64,000 bases of DNA, taken from NCBI GenBank assembly GCA_901456055.1, contig CABDWT010000002.1, positions 124,001-188,000 of the forward strand, in the 5' to 3' direction. The DNA comes from Phytobacter ursingii (GTDB taxonomy: Bacteria > Pseudomonadota > Gammaproteobacteria > Enterobacterales > Enterobacteriaceae). The position numbers and the translations under genes were made by a program. Below are positions 53,823-61,683 of this stretch, piece by piece (the first letter of the stretch is position 1; each line of letters opens with the position of its first letter). A model generated the notes under the pieces. It was not told the DNA's origin, searched no databases, and was given only the letters and a program-made list of their open reading frames with translations.

Positions 53823-54752
53823 AAGATGCTGCCTGAGTGTGGCAATCTCGTCTGGCGTGGTGCGACAGCACCCGCCAATCAAACGTGCGCCCGCTTCCAG
53901 CCACTCGGGTAAATAATCCACCAGCGTCGGGCCGTTGCTCGCATGCCGATGCCAGCTTTTCAACTGCGGATCGTAACGCTCCCCGGAATTGGGATAAACC
54001 AGCAACGGTAATGATGTGAGACTGCGCAAATGACGTAGCACTGCCGCAGCCCGCTCGGGCGCAAGACAATTAACGCCCACGGACACCACCTGAGAAGACC
54101 CTGACACCGCTGCCATCACCTCCCGTAGCGGTGTACCGTCACAGAGATGTTCGCTGTCACGTACGCTAAACGAAAACCAGGTGCGCGCCTGTGGCCACGA
54201 ACGTAACAAAGCAATTAACGCGCAGATTTCCGGGAAAGAAGGGAAGGTTTCACATGCCAGCAGATCGACGCCGCTCAGCAACAACGTTTCAATGCGCTGG
54301 CGATGAAATGCCTGAAAGTCCTCATCGCGGCAGACGTAATCGCCGCGATACTCCGAACCATCGGCAAGATAAGCGCCATAAGGCCCAACTGAACCGGCCA
54401 CCAGTAGCGTGCCGGCCCCGGGGTTTTCCTGCAGATACAGTGCCCGCGCCTGGCAGGCCAGTTGTACACTTTTCGCAATCAGTTCCGTGGCCTGTGCCTG
54501 GCTGAGATTACGGGCGGCAAAACCAGCAGGCGTCGCCTGATAGCTGGCCGTGGTGGCAATCTGCGCCCCGGCGCGAAAATAGTCGAGATGCACCTGACGA
54601 ATGACCTCCGGTGCTTCCAGTAACACCTTTGCTGACCATAAAGAATCGGCCAAATTGCAGCCATGCGCCTCCAGCTCGGTAGCCATTGCGCCATCTAACA
54701 GGACGAACGACTGGCTGGAGAGGAGCGCAGCCAGCGGATGGTTGCGGGACAT
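53808..54752 (-). CDS. mmuM: Homocysteine S-methyltransferase MmuM
   Basis: Transfers a methyl group from S-methylmethionine or SAM to homocysteine to make methionine. Starting at MSRNHPLAALL (54752, AGGAAG upstream) gives 314 residues. Zinc cysteines appear in VGVNCLAPE and GGCCRTTPDE near the end. The last four residues PRWR and the stop are encoded by the neighbouring REP unit, unlike the K-12 C-terminus. The usual partner permease gene mmuP is not beside it. Confidence 0.93.
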   Translation of the reverse strand: MSRNHPLAALLSSQSFVLLDGAMATELEAHGCNLADSLWSAKVLLEAPEVIRQVHLDYFRAGAQIATTASYQATPAGFAARNLSQAQATELIAKSVQLACQARALYLQENPGAGTLLVAGSVGPYGAYLADGSEYRGDYVCRDEDFQAFHRQRIETLLLSGVDLLACETFPSFPEICALIALLRSWPQARTWFSFSVRDSEHLCDGTPLREVMAAVSGSSQVVSVGVNCLAPERAAAVLRHLRSLTSLPLLVYPNSGERYDPQLKSWHRHASNGPTLVDYLPEWLEAGARLIGGCCRTTPDEIATLRQHLPRWR

Positions 54753-54786
54753 GTCATCTTCCTGAAAATAAACCGTTATCATGACC

Positions 54787-54882
54787 CTACGGATGATTGG
54801 CGACCACACGCAACCGCGCTCGTCTGCTGCTCAGCCGTGGGTTAGTCGTAAAAATAACATAGAGAATCGGTCGCCAGGCCAT
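54787..54882 (-). CDS. Possible 31-residue small protein or leader upstream of mmuM
   Basis: No family recognised. The frame begins ATG GCC TGG at 54882 behind a near-perfect TAAGGAGGGGCAT ribosome site, better than any other in the area. It encodes MAWRPILYVIFTTNP and then an Arg-rich tail, ending ANHP. The first half is hydrophobic and the second half strongly basic. It stops 34 bases before mmuM on the same strand, so it may act as a leader peptide or be a small membrane-associated protein. Confidence 0.5.
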   Translation of the reverse strand: MAWRPILYVIFTTNPRLSSRRARLRVVANHP

Positions 54883-55415
54883 ATGCCCCTCCTTAGTTAA
54901 ATATAATCCTGGATTTGCCTGAAATTTTTTCTCTCAAACTAAAGTGCGAAACAATTCAGGTCAACTCATTCTCAATGATTAAATTTAACATCAGGTAATT
55001 GCCTGAAAACATTGTGATGTAGCCGACAAAACAATGTCATAAGGCAATAAAATCTAAAATGTAAAAAGTATGTGAAATAAAAACAGTAAATATCGCCATT
55101 AATAAATAATAGTAAAGCGCTCCAGCGATAAAAAGGGTGTAAGAATTTTCGGATTTATTAATCAGCGGTCCCCTATAATATTTTGTTTTTTCCTGACATA
55201 TAAAAAATTCACCCCCTTCTGTCTGCGGAAATTTCACTCAAGGCATTATTTTTACGCTTCACTTTCAGCGAGTTCGCCCCGCGATACACAAAGAAAGCGT
55301 TTACTGTCCGCTAAATTTCACCATTGCGGGGCAGCATGCACCAGAATTACCCGTCGGGCGCGACATCTGTGCCGCAATTTTTTCACATCACGCCACAAAA
55401 CATAAATAACCAACT

Positions 55416-55428
55416 GAATTAATTGATT
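55416..55428. promoter_or_regulatory. IHF-like site upstream of the eat promoter
   Basis: GAATTAATTGATT fits the reverse of the IHF consensus WATCAANNNNTTR at 12 of 13 positions. It lies between a possible activator half-site (TGCACCA, 55337-55343, like half an NtrC site) and the sigma-54 promoter, the usual order for an IHF-bent enhancer loop. Binding is inferred. Confidence 0.4.
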
Positions 55429-55437
55429 TTTTAAGTT

Positions 55438-55453
55438 TGGCACTGCCTTTGCT
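55438..55453 (+). promoter_or_regulatory. Sigma-54 promoter of eat-eutBC
   Basis: TGGCACTGCCTTTGCT matches the -24/-12 consensus TGGCACG-N4-TTGCW at all defined positions except one (T for G). The invariant GG (55439-55440) and GC (55451-55452) have exact spacing. It would start transcription about 25-30 bases before the eat ATG. Confidence 0.8.
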
Positions 55454-55489
55454 ACTGCCCATGTACTGTGTTTAATGGCGAGGCAGTAA

Positions 55490-56872
55490 ATGATGACCAC
55501 AGAATCAACCACATTAAAAAGAACGCTCGGCAGCTTCCGCTTATGGGGCATCGCCGTCGGCCTGGTCATATCAGGCGAATATTTTGGCTGGAGTTATGGC
55601 TGGTCCCAGGCCGGAACGATGGGATTTTTGATTGTCGCGCTGGCGATTGCCGCAATGTATTGCGCGTTCATATTCAGTTTTACTGAGCTGACAACGGCGA
55701 TTCCACATGCAGGCGGGCCCTTTGCTTATGCTTATCGTGCCTTCGGTCCCACAGGCGGATTTATTGCCGGTTTTGCAACGCTCATAGAATTTGTGTTTGC
55801 CCCACCGGCTATTGCAATGGCCATCGGTGCTTACCTCAACGTGCAATTTCCATCGCTCGATCCCAAATGGATCGCCTGCGGCGCCTATATCATTTTTATG
55901 GCGTTGAATATTCTCGGTGTCGGTATTGCCGCTACGTTTGAATTGATCGTCACACTGCTGGCGATATTTGAACTGCTGGTCTTTATGGGAGTCGTTGCAC
56001 CGGGCTTCTCCTGGGACAACTTTACGGCTAACGGCTGGGCTGGCGCAGAAAGCTTTAGTGCCCCGGCATTGTCGGGTATGTTTGCCGCCATCCCGTTTGC
56101 TATCTGGTTCTTCCTGGCGATTGAAGGCGCATCTATGGCGGCCGAAGAAGCCAAAGATCCGCAACGCACCATTCCTCGCGCGCTGGGCGGCGGCATCCTG
56201 ACGCTGACCGTCCTGGCCGTGGGCGTGATGATATTTGCTGGCGGCGTGGGTGACTGGCGTACTCTGTCGAACATCAATGACCCCTTACCGCAGGCGATGA
56301 AAGCCGTGGTGGGTAACAGTAGCGGCTGGCTGCACATGCTGGTCTGGCTGGGGCTGTTTGGCCTGGTGGCTTCCTTCCATGGCATTATCATGGGTTACTC
56401 CCGTCAGATTTACTCACTGGCGCGTGCGGGCTATCTACCAGCAAGCCTGGCAAACCTGAATCGCAAAACGCGCACCCCGCATCTGGCGATTCTGGCTGGT
56501 GGCGTGGTGGGTATCGCGGCCATTTTCTCCGATTCGCTGGTCACCATTAGCGGTATGCCGCTGACCGCCTGCATTGTGACGATGTCAGTTTTCGGCGCTA
56601 TTGTTATGTATATCATCTCAATGGCCGCGCTGTTCAAACTGCGCCGCAGCGAGCCGAACCTGGTGCGTCCGTTTAAAGCGCCCCTGTTTCCGATTGCACC
56701 CGCGTTTGCACTGGGCATGGCGGTACTCTGCCTGGTCGCGATGGTCTGGTACAACACCCTGCTGGCGCTCATTTTCGCGCTGATGATGCTGGGGGGTTAC
56801 ATGTGGTTCCGTAAAACGGCGCCAGCCCGTCAGCGTGCGGCGATGGATCCGCAACTGCGTGCGCTCTCCTGA
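55490..56872 (+). CDS. eat: Ethanolamine permease
   Basis: APC-family inner-membrane permease, 460 residues with about twelve helices. The sequence fits the Eat group rather than EutH: GISGEYFGWSYGW-like start (ISGEYFGWSYGWSQAG), AIPHAGGPFAYAYRAFGP and FFLAIEGASMAAEEAKDP. It directly precedes eutBC with a 9-base gap, so ethanolamine is the likely substrate. GAGG lies before the ATG; transcription is predicted from the sigma-54 promoter. Confidence 0.88.
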   Translation: MMTTESTTLKRTLGSFRLWGIAVGLVISGEYFGWSYGWSQAGTMGFLIVALAIAAMYCAFIFSFTELTTAIPHAGGPFAYAYRAFGPTGGFIAGFATLIEFVFAPPAIAMAIGAYLNVQFPSLDPKWIACGAYIIFMALNILGVGIAATFELIVTLLAIFELLVFMGVVAPGFSWDNFTANGWAGAESFSAPALSGMFAAIPFAIWFFLAIEGASMAAEEAKDPQRTIPRALGGGILTLTVLAVGVMIFAGGVGDWRTLSNINDPLPQAMKAVVGNSSGWLHMLVWLGLFGLVASFHGIIMGYSRQIYSLARAGYLPASLANLNRKTRTPHLAILAGGVVGIAAIFSDSLVTISGMPLTACIVTMSVFGAIVMYIISMAALFKLRRSEPNLVRPFKAPLFPIAPAFALGMAVLCLVAMVWYNTLLALIFALMMLGGYMWFRKTAPARQRAAMDPQLRALS

Positions 56873-56881
56873 GGAGGCGAA

Positions 56882-58270
56882 ATGTATAAAACGACCCTGG
56901 CGCACCGGACATACCGGTTCGCCAGTCTAAAAGAACTCATGGCAAAAGCATCCCCGGCCCGCTCCGGGGATGTGCTGGCGGGCGTCGCGGCAGATTCAGC
57001 GGAAGAGCGCATGGCGGCCAAAATTGCCCTTGCCGACGTCCCGCTGAGTGACCTTCTGGACAATCCGCTCATTCCTTACGAAAGCGATGAAGTCACCCGT
57101 CTGATCATTGATACCCACAATGCCGATGCCTTTTCGCTTATTCGCCACCTGACCGTCGGTGATTTTCGAGACTGGTTGCTGGCTGATACCACCGATGCCG
57201 CCACGCTGACGCATATTGCTCCTGCCATCACGCCGGAAATGGCGGCCGCTGTAAGCAAGCTGATGCGTAACCAGGATTTGATTCTGGTGGCCAGCAAATG
57301 CAGCGTGATTACCCGTTTTCGTAACACTATCGGCCTGCCCGGTCATCTGAGCGTGCGCCTGCAACCGAATCATCCTACTGATGATTTAAAAGGGATTGCC
57401 GCCAGCATGCTCGATGGCCTGCTCTACGGTGCAGGTGATGCGGTAGTCGGCATTAACCCGGCCAGCGACAGTCTGCCGGTTCTTGAACGGCTCAATCATA
57501 TGATGGATGACATCATCAGCCGTTTTGCCATCCCCACCCAATCCTGTGTGCTGACTCACGTCACTAATACATTGCAACTGATTGAACGTGGCGCGCCAGT
57601 GGACCTGGTTTTTCAGTCGGTGGCGGGAACCGAAGCTGCCAACAGCGGTTTTGGTATCAATTTATCGATGCTCAAAGAGGCGCAGGACGCGGCCCTGAGC
57701 CTCAAGCGCGGCACGCTCGGCAACAACGTGATGTATTTTGAAACGGGCCAGGGGAGCTGCCTGTCAGCGAATGCGCATCACGGCGTTGACCAGCAAACCT
57801 GTGAAGCACGGGCCTATGCCGTGGCGCGCCACTTCAACCCGTTATTGGTCAATACCGTGGTCGGATTTATCGGGCCGGAGTATCTCTATGACGGCAAGCA
57901 GATCATTCGTGCCGGTTTAGAAGATCACTTCTGCGGCAAGTTGATGGGGCTGCCCATTGGCTGCGACGTCTGCTACACCAACCACGCCGAAGCTGACCAG
58001 GATGATATGGACACCTTGCTGACGCTGCTGTGTAACGCCGGGCTGACCTTCCTGATTGGCGTACCGGGCGCGGATGACATTATGCTGAATTATCAGAGCA
58101 CCTCATTTCACGACGCCCTTTACGCCCGCCGTCTGCTGGGGCTGAAACATGCGCCAGAATTCGCCGACTGGCTCACCCGTATGCAGATTATCGATACCCA
58201 CGGACAGTTGCGTTTAACCGGGGCAAACCACCCGCTGCTGACCGCATTACCACAAGGAGTGAGCGCATGA
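56882..58270 (+). CDS. eutB: Ethanolamine ammonia-lyase, large subunit
   Basis: Adenosylcobalamin-dependent enzyme that splits ethanolamine to acetaldehyde and ammonia. It has 462 residues, about ten more than E. coli EutB. Family blocks SGDVLAGVAA, RLQPNHPTDD, GDAVVGINPASDS, FETGQGSCLSANAHHG and NTVVGFIGPEYLYDGKQIIRAGLEDHFCGKL are conserved. It differs considerably from the microcompartment-type EutB of the main eut operon. GGAGG precedes the ATG. Confidence 0.94.
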   Translation: MYKTTLAHRTYRFASLKELMAKASPARSGDVLAGVAADSAEERMAAKIALADVPLSDLLDNPLIPYESDEVTRLIIDTHNADAFSLIRHLTVGDFRDWLLADTTDAATLTHIAPAITPEMAAAVSKLMRNQDLILVASKCSVITRFRNTIGLPGHLSVRLQPNHPTDDLKGIAASMLDGLLYGAGDAVVGINPASDSLPVLERLNHMMDDIISRFAIPTQSCVLTHVTNTLQLIERGAPVDLVFQSVAGTEAANSGFGINLSMLKEAQDAALSLKRGTLGNNVMYFETGQGSCLSANAHHGVDQQTCEARAYAVARHFNPLLVNTVVGFIGPEYLYDGKQIIRAGLEDHFCGKLMGLPIGCDVCYTNHAEADQDDMDTLLTLLCNAGLTFLIGVPGADDIMLNYQSTSFHDALYARRLLGLKHAPEFADWLTRMQIIDTHGQLRLTGANHPLLTALPQGVSA

Positions 58271-59037
58271 ATCCACCGGATGCCTGGACATTACTGCGCG
58301 AATTTACCGATGCCCGCATCGCGCTTGGACGTAGCGGCGCCAGTCTGCCCACGCGCGAAGTGCTGAACTTTGGCCTGGCCCATGCGCAGGCCCGCGATGC
58401 CATTCACCAGCCGTTCGACAGTGAAAGTCTGGCAGCACAATTACACGCACTGGGTCTGCAAACGCTCAAGGCACACAGTGCGGCGACAGACAGACACATC
58501 TATCTGAATCGACCTGATTTAGGGCGCATGCTCAGCGAAGAGAGCCGTGATGCATTAAAAGCGAGCCGAACACCCGCACACGACCTGCTGCTGGTGATTG
58601 GCGATGGACTCTCTTCGCATGCGGTGCAGCGTCAGTCTGTCGGGTTGATTAAAGCGCTGCTGCCGTATCTGGAAACATTGGGTATCTCACTCGCCCCGGT
58701 GGTGCTGGCGCATCAGTCACGGGTTGCGCTGGGGGATGACATTGGCGAAACGCTCAACAGCAAAGCGGTCGCGATCCTGATTGGCGAACGTCCTGGTCTC
58801 TCCTCCCCGGACAGCCTTGGCGTCTATTTAACATGGAAACCCGAGCGCAAGCGGCTGGAGTCGGAGCGCAACTGCATTTCAAACATCCGCCCCGAGGGGC
58901 TGAATTACGACGCCGCCGCCTTTAAGCTCGCCTGGCTGCTGGAACAGGCTTTCCTGCGCAGGCTTACGGGTGTGAAGTTAAAAGATGAAAGCGATAACCC
59001 TGCCCTGCATGGACGCGTAACACCACGCGTGCGTTAA
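58267..59037 (+). CDS. eutC: Ethanolamine ammonia-lyase, small subunit
   Basis: Cobalamin-binding small subunit of the lyase. The 256 residues are shorter than E. coli EutC at the N-terminus and lack the long encapsulation-type tail that targets EutC to a microcompartment. The core is present: LGRSGASLPTREVLNFGLAHAQARDAI, LVIGDGLSSHAVQ, ILIGERPGLSSPDSLGVYLTW, ERNCISNIRPEGL. It overlaps eutB by four bases. Confidence 0.93.
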   Translation: MNPPDAWTLLREFTDARIALGRSGASLPTREVLNFGLAHAQARDAIHQPFDSESLAAQLHALGLQTLKAHSAATDRHIYLNRPDLGRMLSEESRDALKASRTPAHDLLLVIGDGLSSHAVQRQSVGLIKALLPYLETLGISLAPVVLAHQSRVALGDDIGETLNSKAVAILIGERPGLSSPDSLGVYLTWKPERKRLESERNCISNIRPEGLNYDAAAFKLAWLLEQAFLRRLTGVKLKDESDNPALHGRVTPRVR

Positions 59038-59146
59038 CCCGCCTCCTGCGCGCTTTATCGCCCTGGATAAAGCGCGAAGCGTAACGAAAATTTTGTTCCA
59101 TACTCTCTTAACCCTGTGTGCATTCTGCGTTTGTGGAGACTCCAAG

Positions 59147-59656
59147 GTGAAAGAGACCGCACCTGATCCCCGTCATCATCCTGTGAGAGAGAACCCGCGC
59201 TGGCTGAGATTCGAATCCCGGATACAGCAATATGGCGCTTATTTGCTTTTTTTGATTGTCATCAGCGCCCTTGCGGGCCTGTTTTCCCATGGTTTTTTAA
59301 GCGACAGGACGCAGGAAACCGGCGATAAACAACTGCTGATTCATTACGAGCGATTCGGACGTTTACAAAGCGATATGGCGCTGGCCATTACCGTCAGAGC
59401 GCCAAAGCATGAGCAGCTCGTCATTACGCTGGGTGGCGATTTTATGCAGCAGTATGAGATACGTACCCTACAGCCGCAGCCTGACCAGGTCTCCAGCCGA
59501 AACGGGATACTGCGTCTGGAGTATTCCCACGCGCATCCGGGAGAAGACTTCGATCTCTGGCTGGGGCTGACCCCGCAGCTTCCGGGCCGCGCAACGTCGC
59601 AAATTGGTGTGGAAGGCGTATCCAGCACCGGCATCTGGCAATTTATCTATCCCTGA
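59147..59656 (+). CDS. Membrane-anchored hypothetical protein paired with DUF421
   Basis: No family recognised. A GTG at 59147 with GGAGA upstream gives 169 residues; an ATG 18 codons earlier is open but lacks a ribosome site. A basic N-terminal segment is followed by one helix (about 31-50) and a domain with alternating hydrophobic residues that looks beta-rich, probably periplasmic. It is followed after 10 bases by a DUF421 gene, so the two probably work together. Confidence 0.65.
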   Translation: MKETAPDPRHHPVRENPRWLRFESRIQQYGAYLLFLIVISALAGLFSHGFLSDRTQETGDKQLLIHYERFGRLQSDMALAITVRAPKHEQLVITLGGDFMQQYEIRTLQPQPDQVSSRNGILRLEYSHAHPGEDFDLWLGLTPQLPGRATSQIGVEGVSSTGIWQFIYP

Positions 59657-59666
59657 GGGCGAGACA

Positions 59667-60107
59667 ATGGAAATGGTATTGCGGGCAATCGCCATCTATC
59701 TGGTGTTAATGGTGGTCTTTAAAATCGCCGGACGCCGGGCGCTATTACAAATGACCTCTTTTGATCTCATCCTGCTGCTGATCATCAGCGAGGCCACACA
59801 ACAGGCGCTGCTGGGAAATGATTTTTCCGTCACTGGCGCTGCGCTCACTATCATCACCCTGGTGACGGTAGACATCCTGTTCGGCTATATCAAAAAATAT
59901 ATCAATAACGCCGAAGACCTGATCGACGGCGCCCCGGTTATTCTGGTGGAACATGGTCAGATGTTACACGGTAAAATGAAGGAGGCTGATATTACCTATG
60001 ATGACATCATGGTCTCCGCACGCAATAATCAGGGCATTGATAAGCTTGATGATATTAAATACGCCATTCTTGAACGCAATGGCCATATCTCGATTATTGC
60101 GAAGTAG
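59667..60107 (+). CDS. DUF421 (YetF-like) membrane protein
   Basis: Function unknown. Starting at MEMVLRAIAIYLVLMVVFKIAGRR (59667, GAGGGCGAG upstream) gives 146 residues. There are about three helices (5-22, 33-52, 58-76) and then a short cytoplasmic domain with the family segment DGAPVILVEHGQ and ARNNQGIDKLDDIKYAILERNGHISII. It is shorter than E. coli YcaP because it lacks the second C-terminal domain. Confidence 0.82.
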   Translation: MEMVLRAIAIYLVLMVVFKIAGRRALLQMTSFDLILLLIISEATQQALLGNDFSVTGAALTIITLVTVDILFGYIKKYINNAEDLIDGAPVILVEHGQMLHGKMKEADITYDDIMVSARNNQGIDKLDDIKYAILERNGHISIIAK

Positions 60108-60654
60108 CCCTACAACCTGCTCTGCACTGCGGCTCTCCGCCTTTATGCCGCAGTCAGTTCCCTGACGGTCCCTTTCATTATTGTCATCCCCCCCACGAAT
60201 ATGGTTTAAAAAAAAATACAATCAATTCTTTATAAAGCTGCGACTGCAAAAACCCCTGTCCACATGCTCCCGCTCAGGTACCGATATTCATGATGCGAAA
60301 CGGCGTAAAAACCTTATTTCTGATAATTACGATCAAGATCACACTCACAAAATGACAAACAAAACAGTAAGTTGCACTCATTAAAAAATAAATGAGAGAC
60401 GCATCAACATAATTACCTCGCAGGTTGATTGACTCTTATGCACACGTGTGCATAAATAAATACATTATGATTGAAAAGCTAAATTCAGGACAGCCAGAGT
60501 TTATCCAGGCATATTTTATTCACCATGACAGGTAACCTTTAGCGGTAAAAAAGCAGCGCCAGACGCGTTACGGTTACTTTCGCCGGAAAGAATGTTTTCC
60601 TGCTTTTTTACGCGTCAGAAACAGTTACGTAAACACATCAATCACGGGTGATGC
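60108..60654. other. Control region before the kinase/enolase/symporter genes
   Basis: 547 bp without a supported coding frame and AT-rich from 60190 to 60500. It carries the palindromic operator and promoter at 60429-60457. A weak CRP-like sequence lies at 60328-60343 (TACGATCAAGATCACA, 12 of 16), about 130 bases from the predicted start point, too far for classical activation from that promoter. Confidence 0.6.
60429..60457 (+). promoter_or_regulatory. Promoter with a 20-bp palindromic operator in its spacer
   Basis: TTGACT (60429-60434) and ATAAAT (60452-60457) are 17 bp apart. The perfect palindrome TTATGCACACGTGTGCATAA (60436-60455) fills the spacer and touches the -10. A dimeric repressor bound there would block RNA polymerase. 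The transcript would begin near 60465 and leave a 190-base leader before the kinase gene. Confidence 0.65.
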
Positions 60655-61683
60655 ATGGACACGTGTTTCAAAGATCTTTCTATCAATCAGGATGCAATAC
60701 GCGATGTGTTGCAAACAATGGGGCTCCTCAATGCTGAAGATGCCCTGCGCGTCAGCCCACTCACGGGCGGCGTTTCCTCCAATATTTTGAAAATTAACGC
60801 CGGGGAACGGCAGTTTTGCCTGAAACAGGCGCTGCCGAAATTGAAAGTGGCCAAAGAATGGCATGCACCGCTTGAACGCGTATTTGCCGAAATAGACTGG
60901 ATGCAAACCGTCGCGGGTATTGCGCCGCACTCCGTTCCACATATAACAGGCATCGACCGTAACACGCTCTGTTTTGCGATGGATTATCTGCCTGCTGAAC
61001 AATTTCATAACTGGAAATCACAGTTATTAAACGGGGAAATAGATATCGGTTTTGCCGCGCTGCTGGGCAATGTATTAGGCGAAATTCATCAGAAAACCGC
61101 GGAAAACGAAACACTGGCAAAAACATTCGCCTATGACGATAACTTCTTTTCACTGCGTCTGGATCCCTATCTTGGGGAAATAGCTCGCGTTCACCCGAAA
61201 TATGCTGACGTTATTTTGACGGTATTACGCAGAACACAATCCACCCGACTGGCTTTGGTCCACGGTGACATCAGCCCGAAAAATATCTTACGCGGTCCCG
61301 CAGGCCCGGTCATTCTTGATGCGGAATGCGCATGGTATGGCGACCCGGCATTTGATTTAGCTTTTTGCTTAAATCACTTCTTGCTGAAAACCGTTATTGC
61401 CGGGTCTCAGGAGGCGCAGCAAAAACTCATGCTCGCCTTTGATGCAATGTACCAACGTTATTTTGACCACATCACCTGGGAACCTGTCGGGGAATATGAA
61501 ACCCGTGTCGCAGCGCTACTGCCCTGTTTAATTCTGGCCCGCGTCGACGGCAAATCACCGGCGGAATATATACAGGATCAGAACGCGCATAACGTACGTC
61601 GCATAAGTTGCGCATTACTGGAACATCAATTCAGGCAATTAAAAGACATTACCGCATTCTGGAGGAAGGAGAACGGGTTATGA
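60655..61683 (+). CDS. APH/choline-kinase-family small-molecule kinase
   Basis: Likely ATP-dependent kinase acting on a hydroxyl of an unknown small molecule. The 342 residues have the protein-kinase-like fold: a Gly-rich loop LTGGVSSNILKI (36-47), Lys 57 in FCLKQAL, the catalytic loop LVHGDISPKNIL (Asp 205, Asn 210) and the metal motif LDAECAWYGDP (Asp 222). The fold is shared with methylthioribose kinase and aminoglycoside kinases. Its stop overlaps the start of the enolase-like gene (ATGA), so the two are coupled. Confidence 0.8.
   Translation: MDTCFKDLSINQDAIRDVLQTMGLLNAEDALRVSPLTGGVSSNILKINAGERQFCLKQALPKLKVAKEWHAPLERVFAEIDWMQTVAGIAPHSVPHITGIDRNTLCFAMDYLPAEQFHNWKSQLLNGEIDIGFAALLGNVLGEIHQKTAENETLAKTFAYDDNFFSLRLDPYLGEIARVHPKYADVILTVLRRTQSTRLALVHGDISPKNILRGPAGPVILDAECAWYGDPAFDLAFCLNHFLLKTVIAGSQEAQQKLMLAFDAMYQRYFDHITWEPVGEYETRVAALLPCLILARVDGKSPAEYIQDQNAHNVRRISCALLEHQFRQLKDITAFWRKENGL

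Larger units (their letters stand above)
54883..55489. other. AT-rich intergenic region between mmuM and eat
   Basis: 607 bp between divergent transcripts. The left part (54900-55260) is very AT-rich and should hold the promoter for the small ORF and mmuM. The right part holds the control region of eat: a TGCACCA half-site at 55337, an IHF-like site at 55416 and a sigma-54 promoter at 55438. A 66-codon frame at 55037-55237 has a GTG start without a ribosome site and is not called. Confidence 0.65.

Noticed and set aside
55037-55237. 66-codon minus-strand frame with a hydrophobic C-terminus
   Set aside because: GTG start without a ribosome site, in AT-rich DNA where such frames arise by chance.
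60328-60343. CRP-like site TACGATCAAGATCACA
   Set aside because: Left half-site is poor and it lies about 130 bp from the predicted start point; kept only as a note in the intergenic entry.
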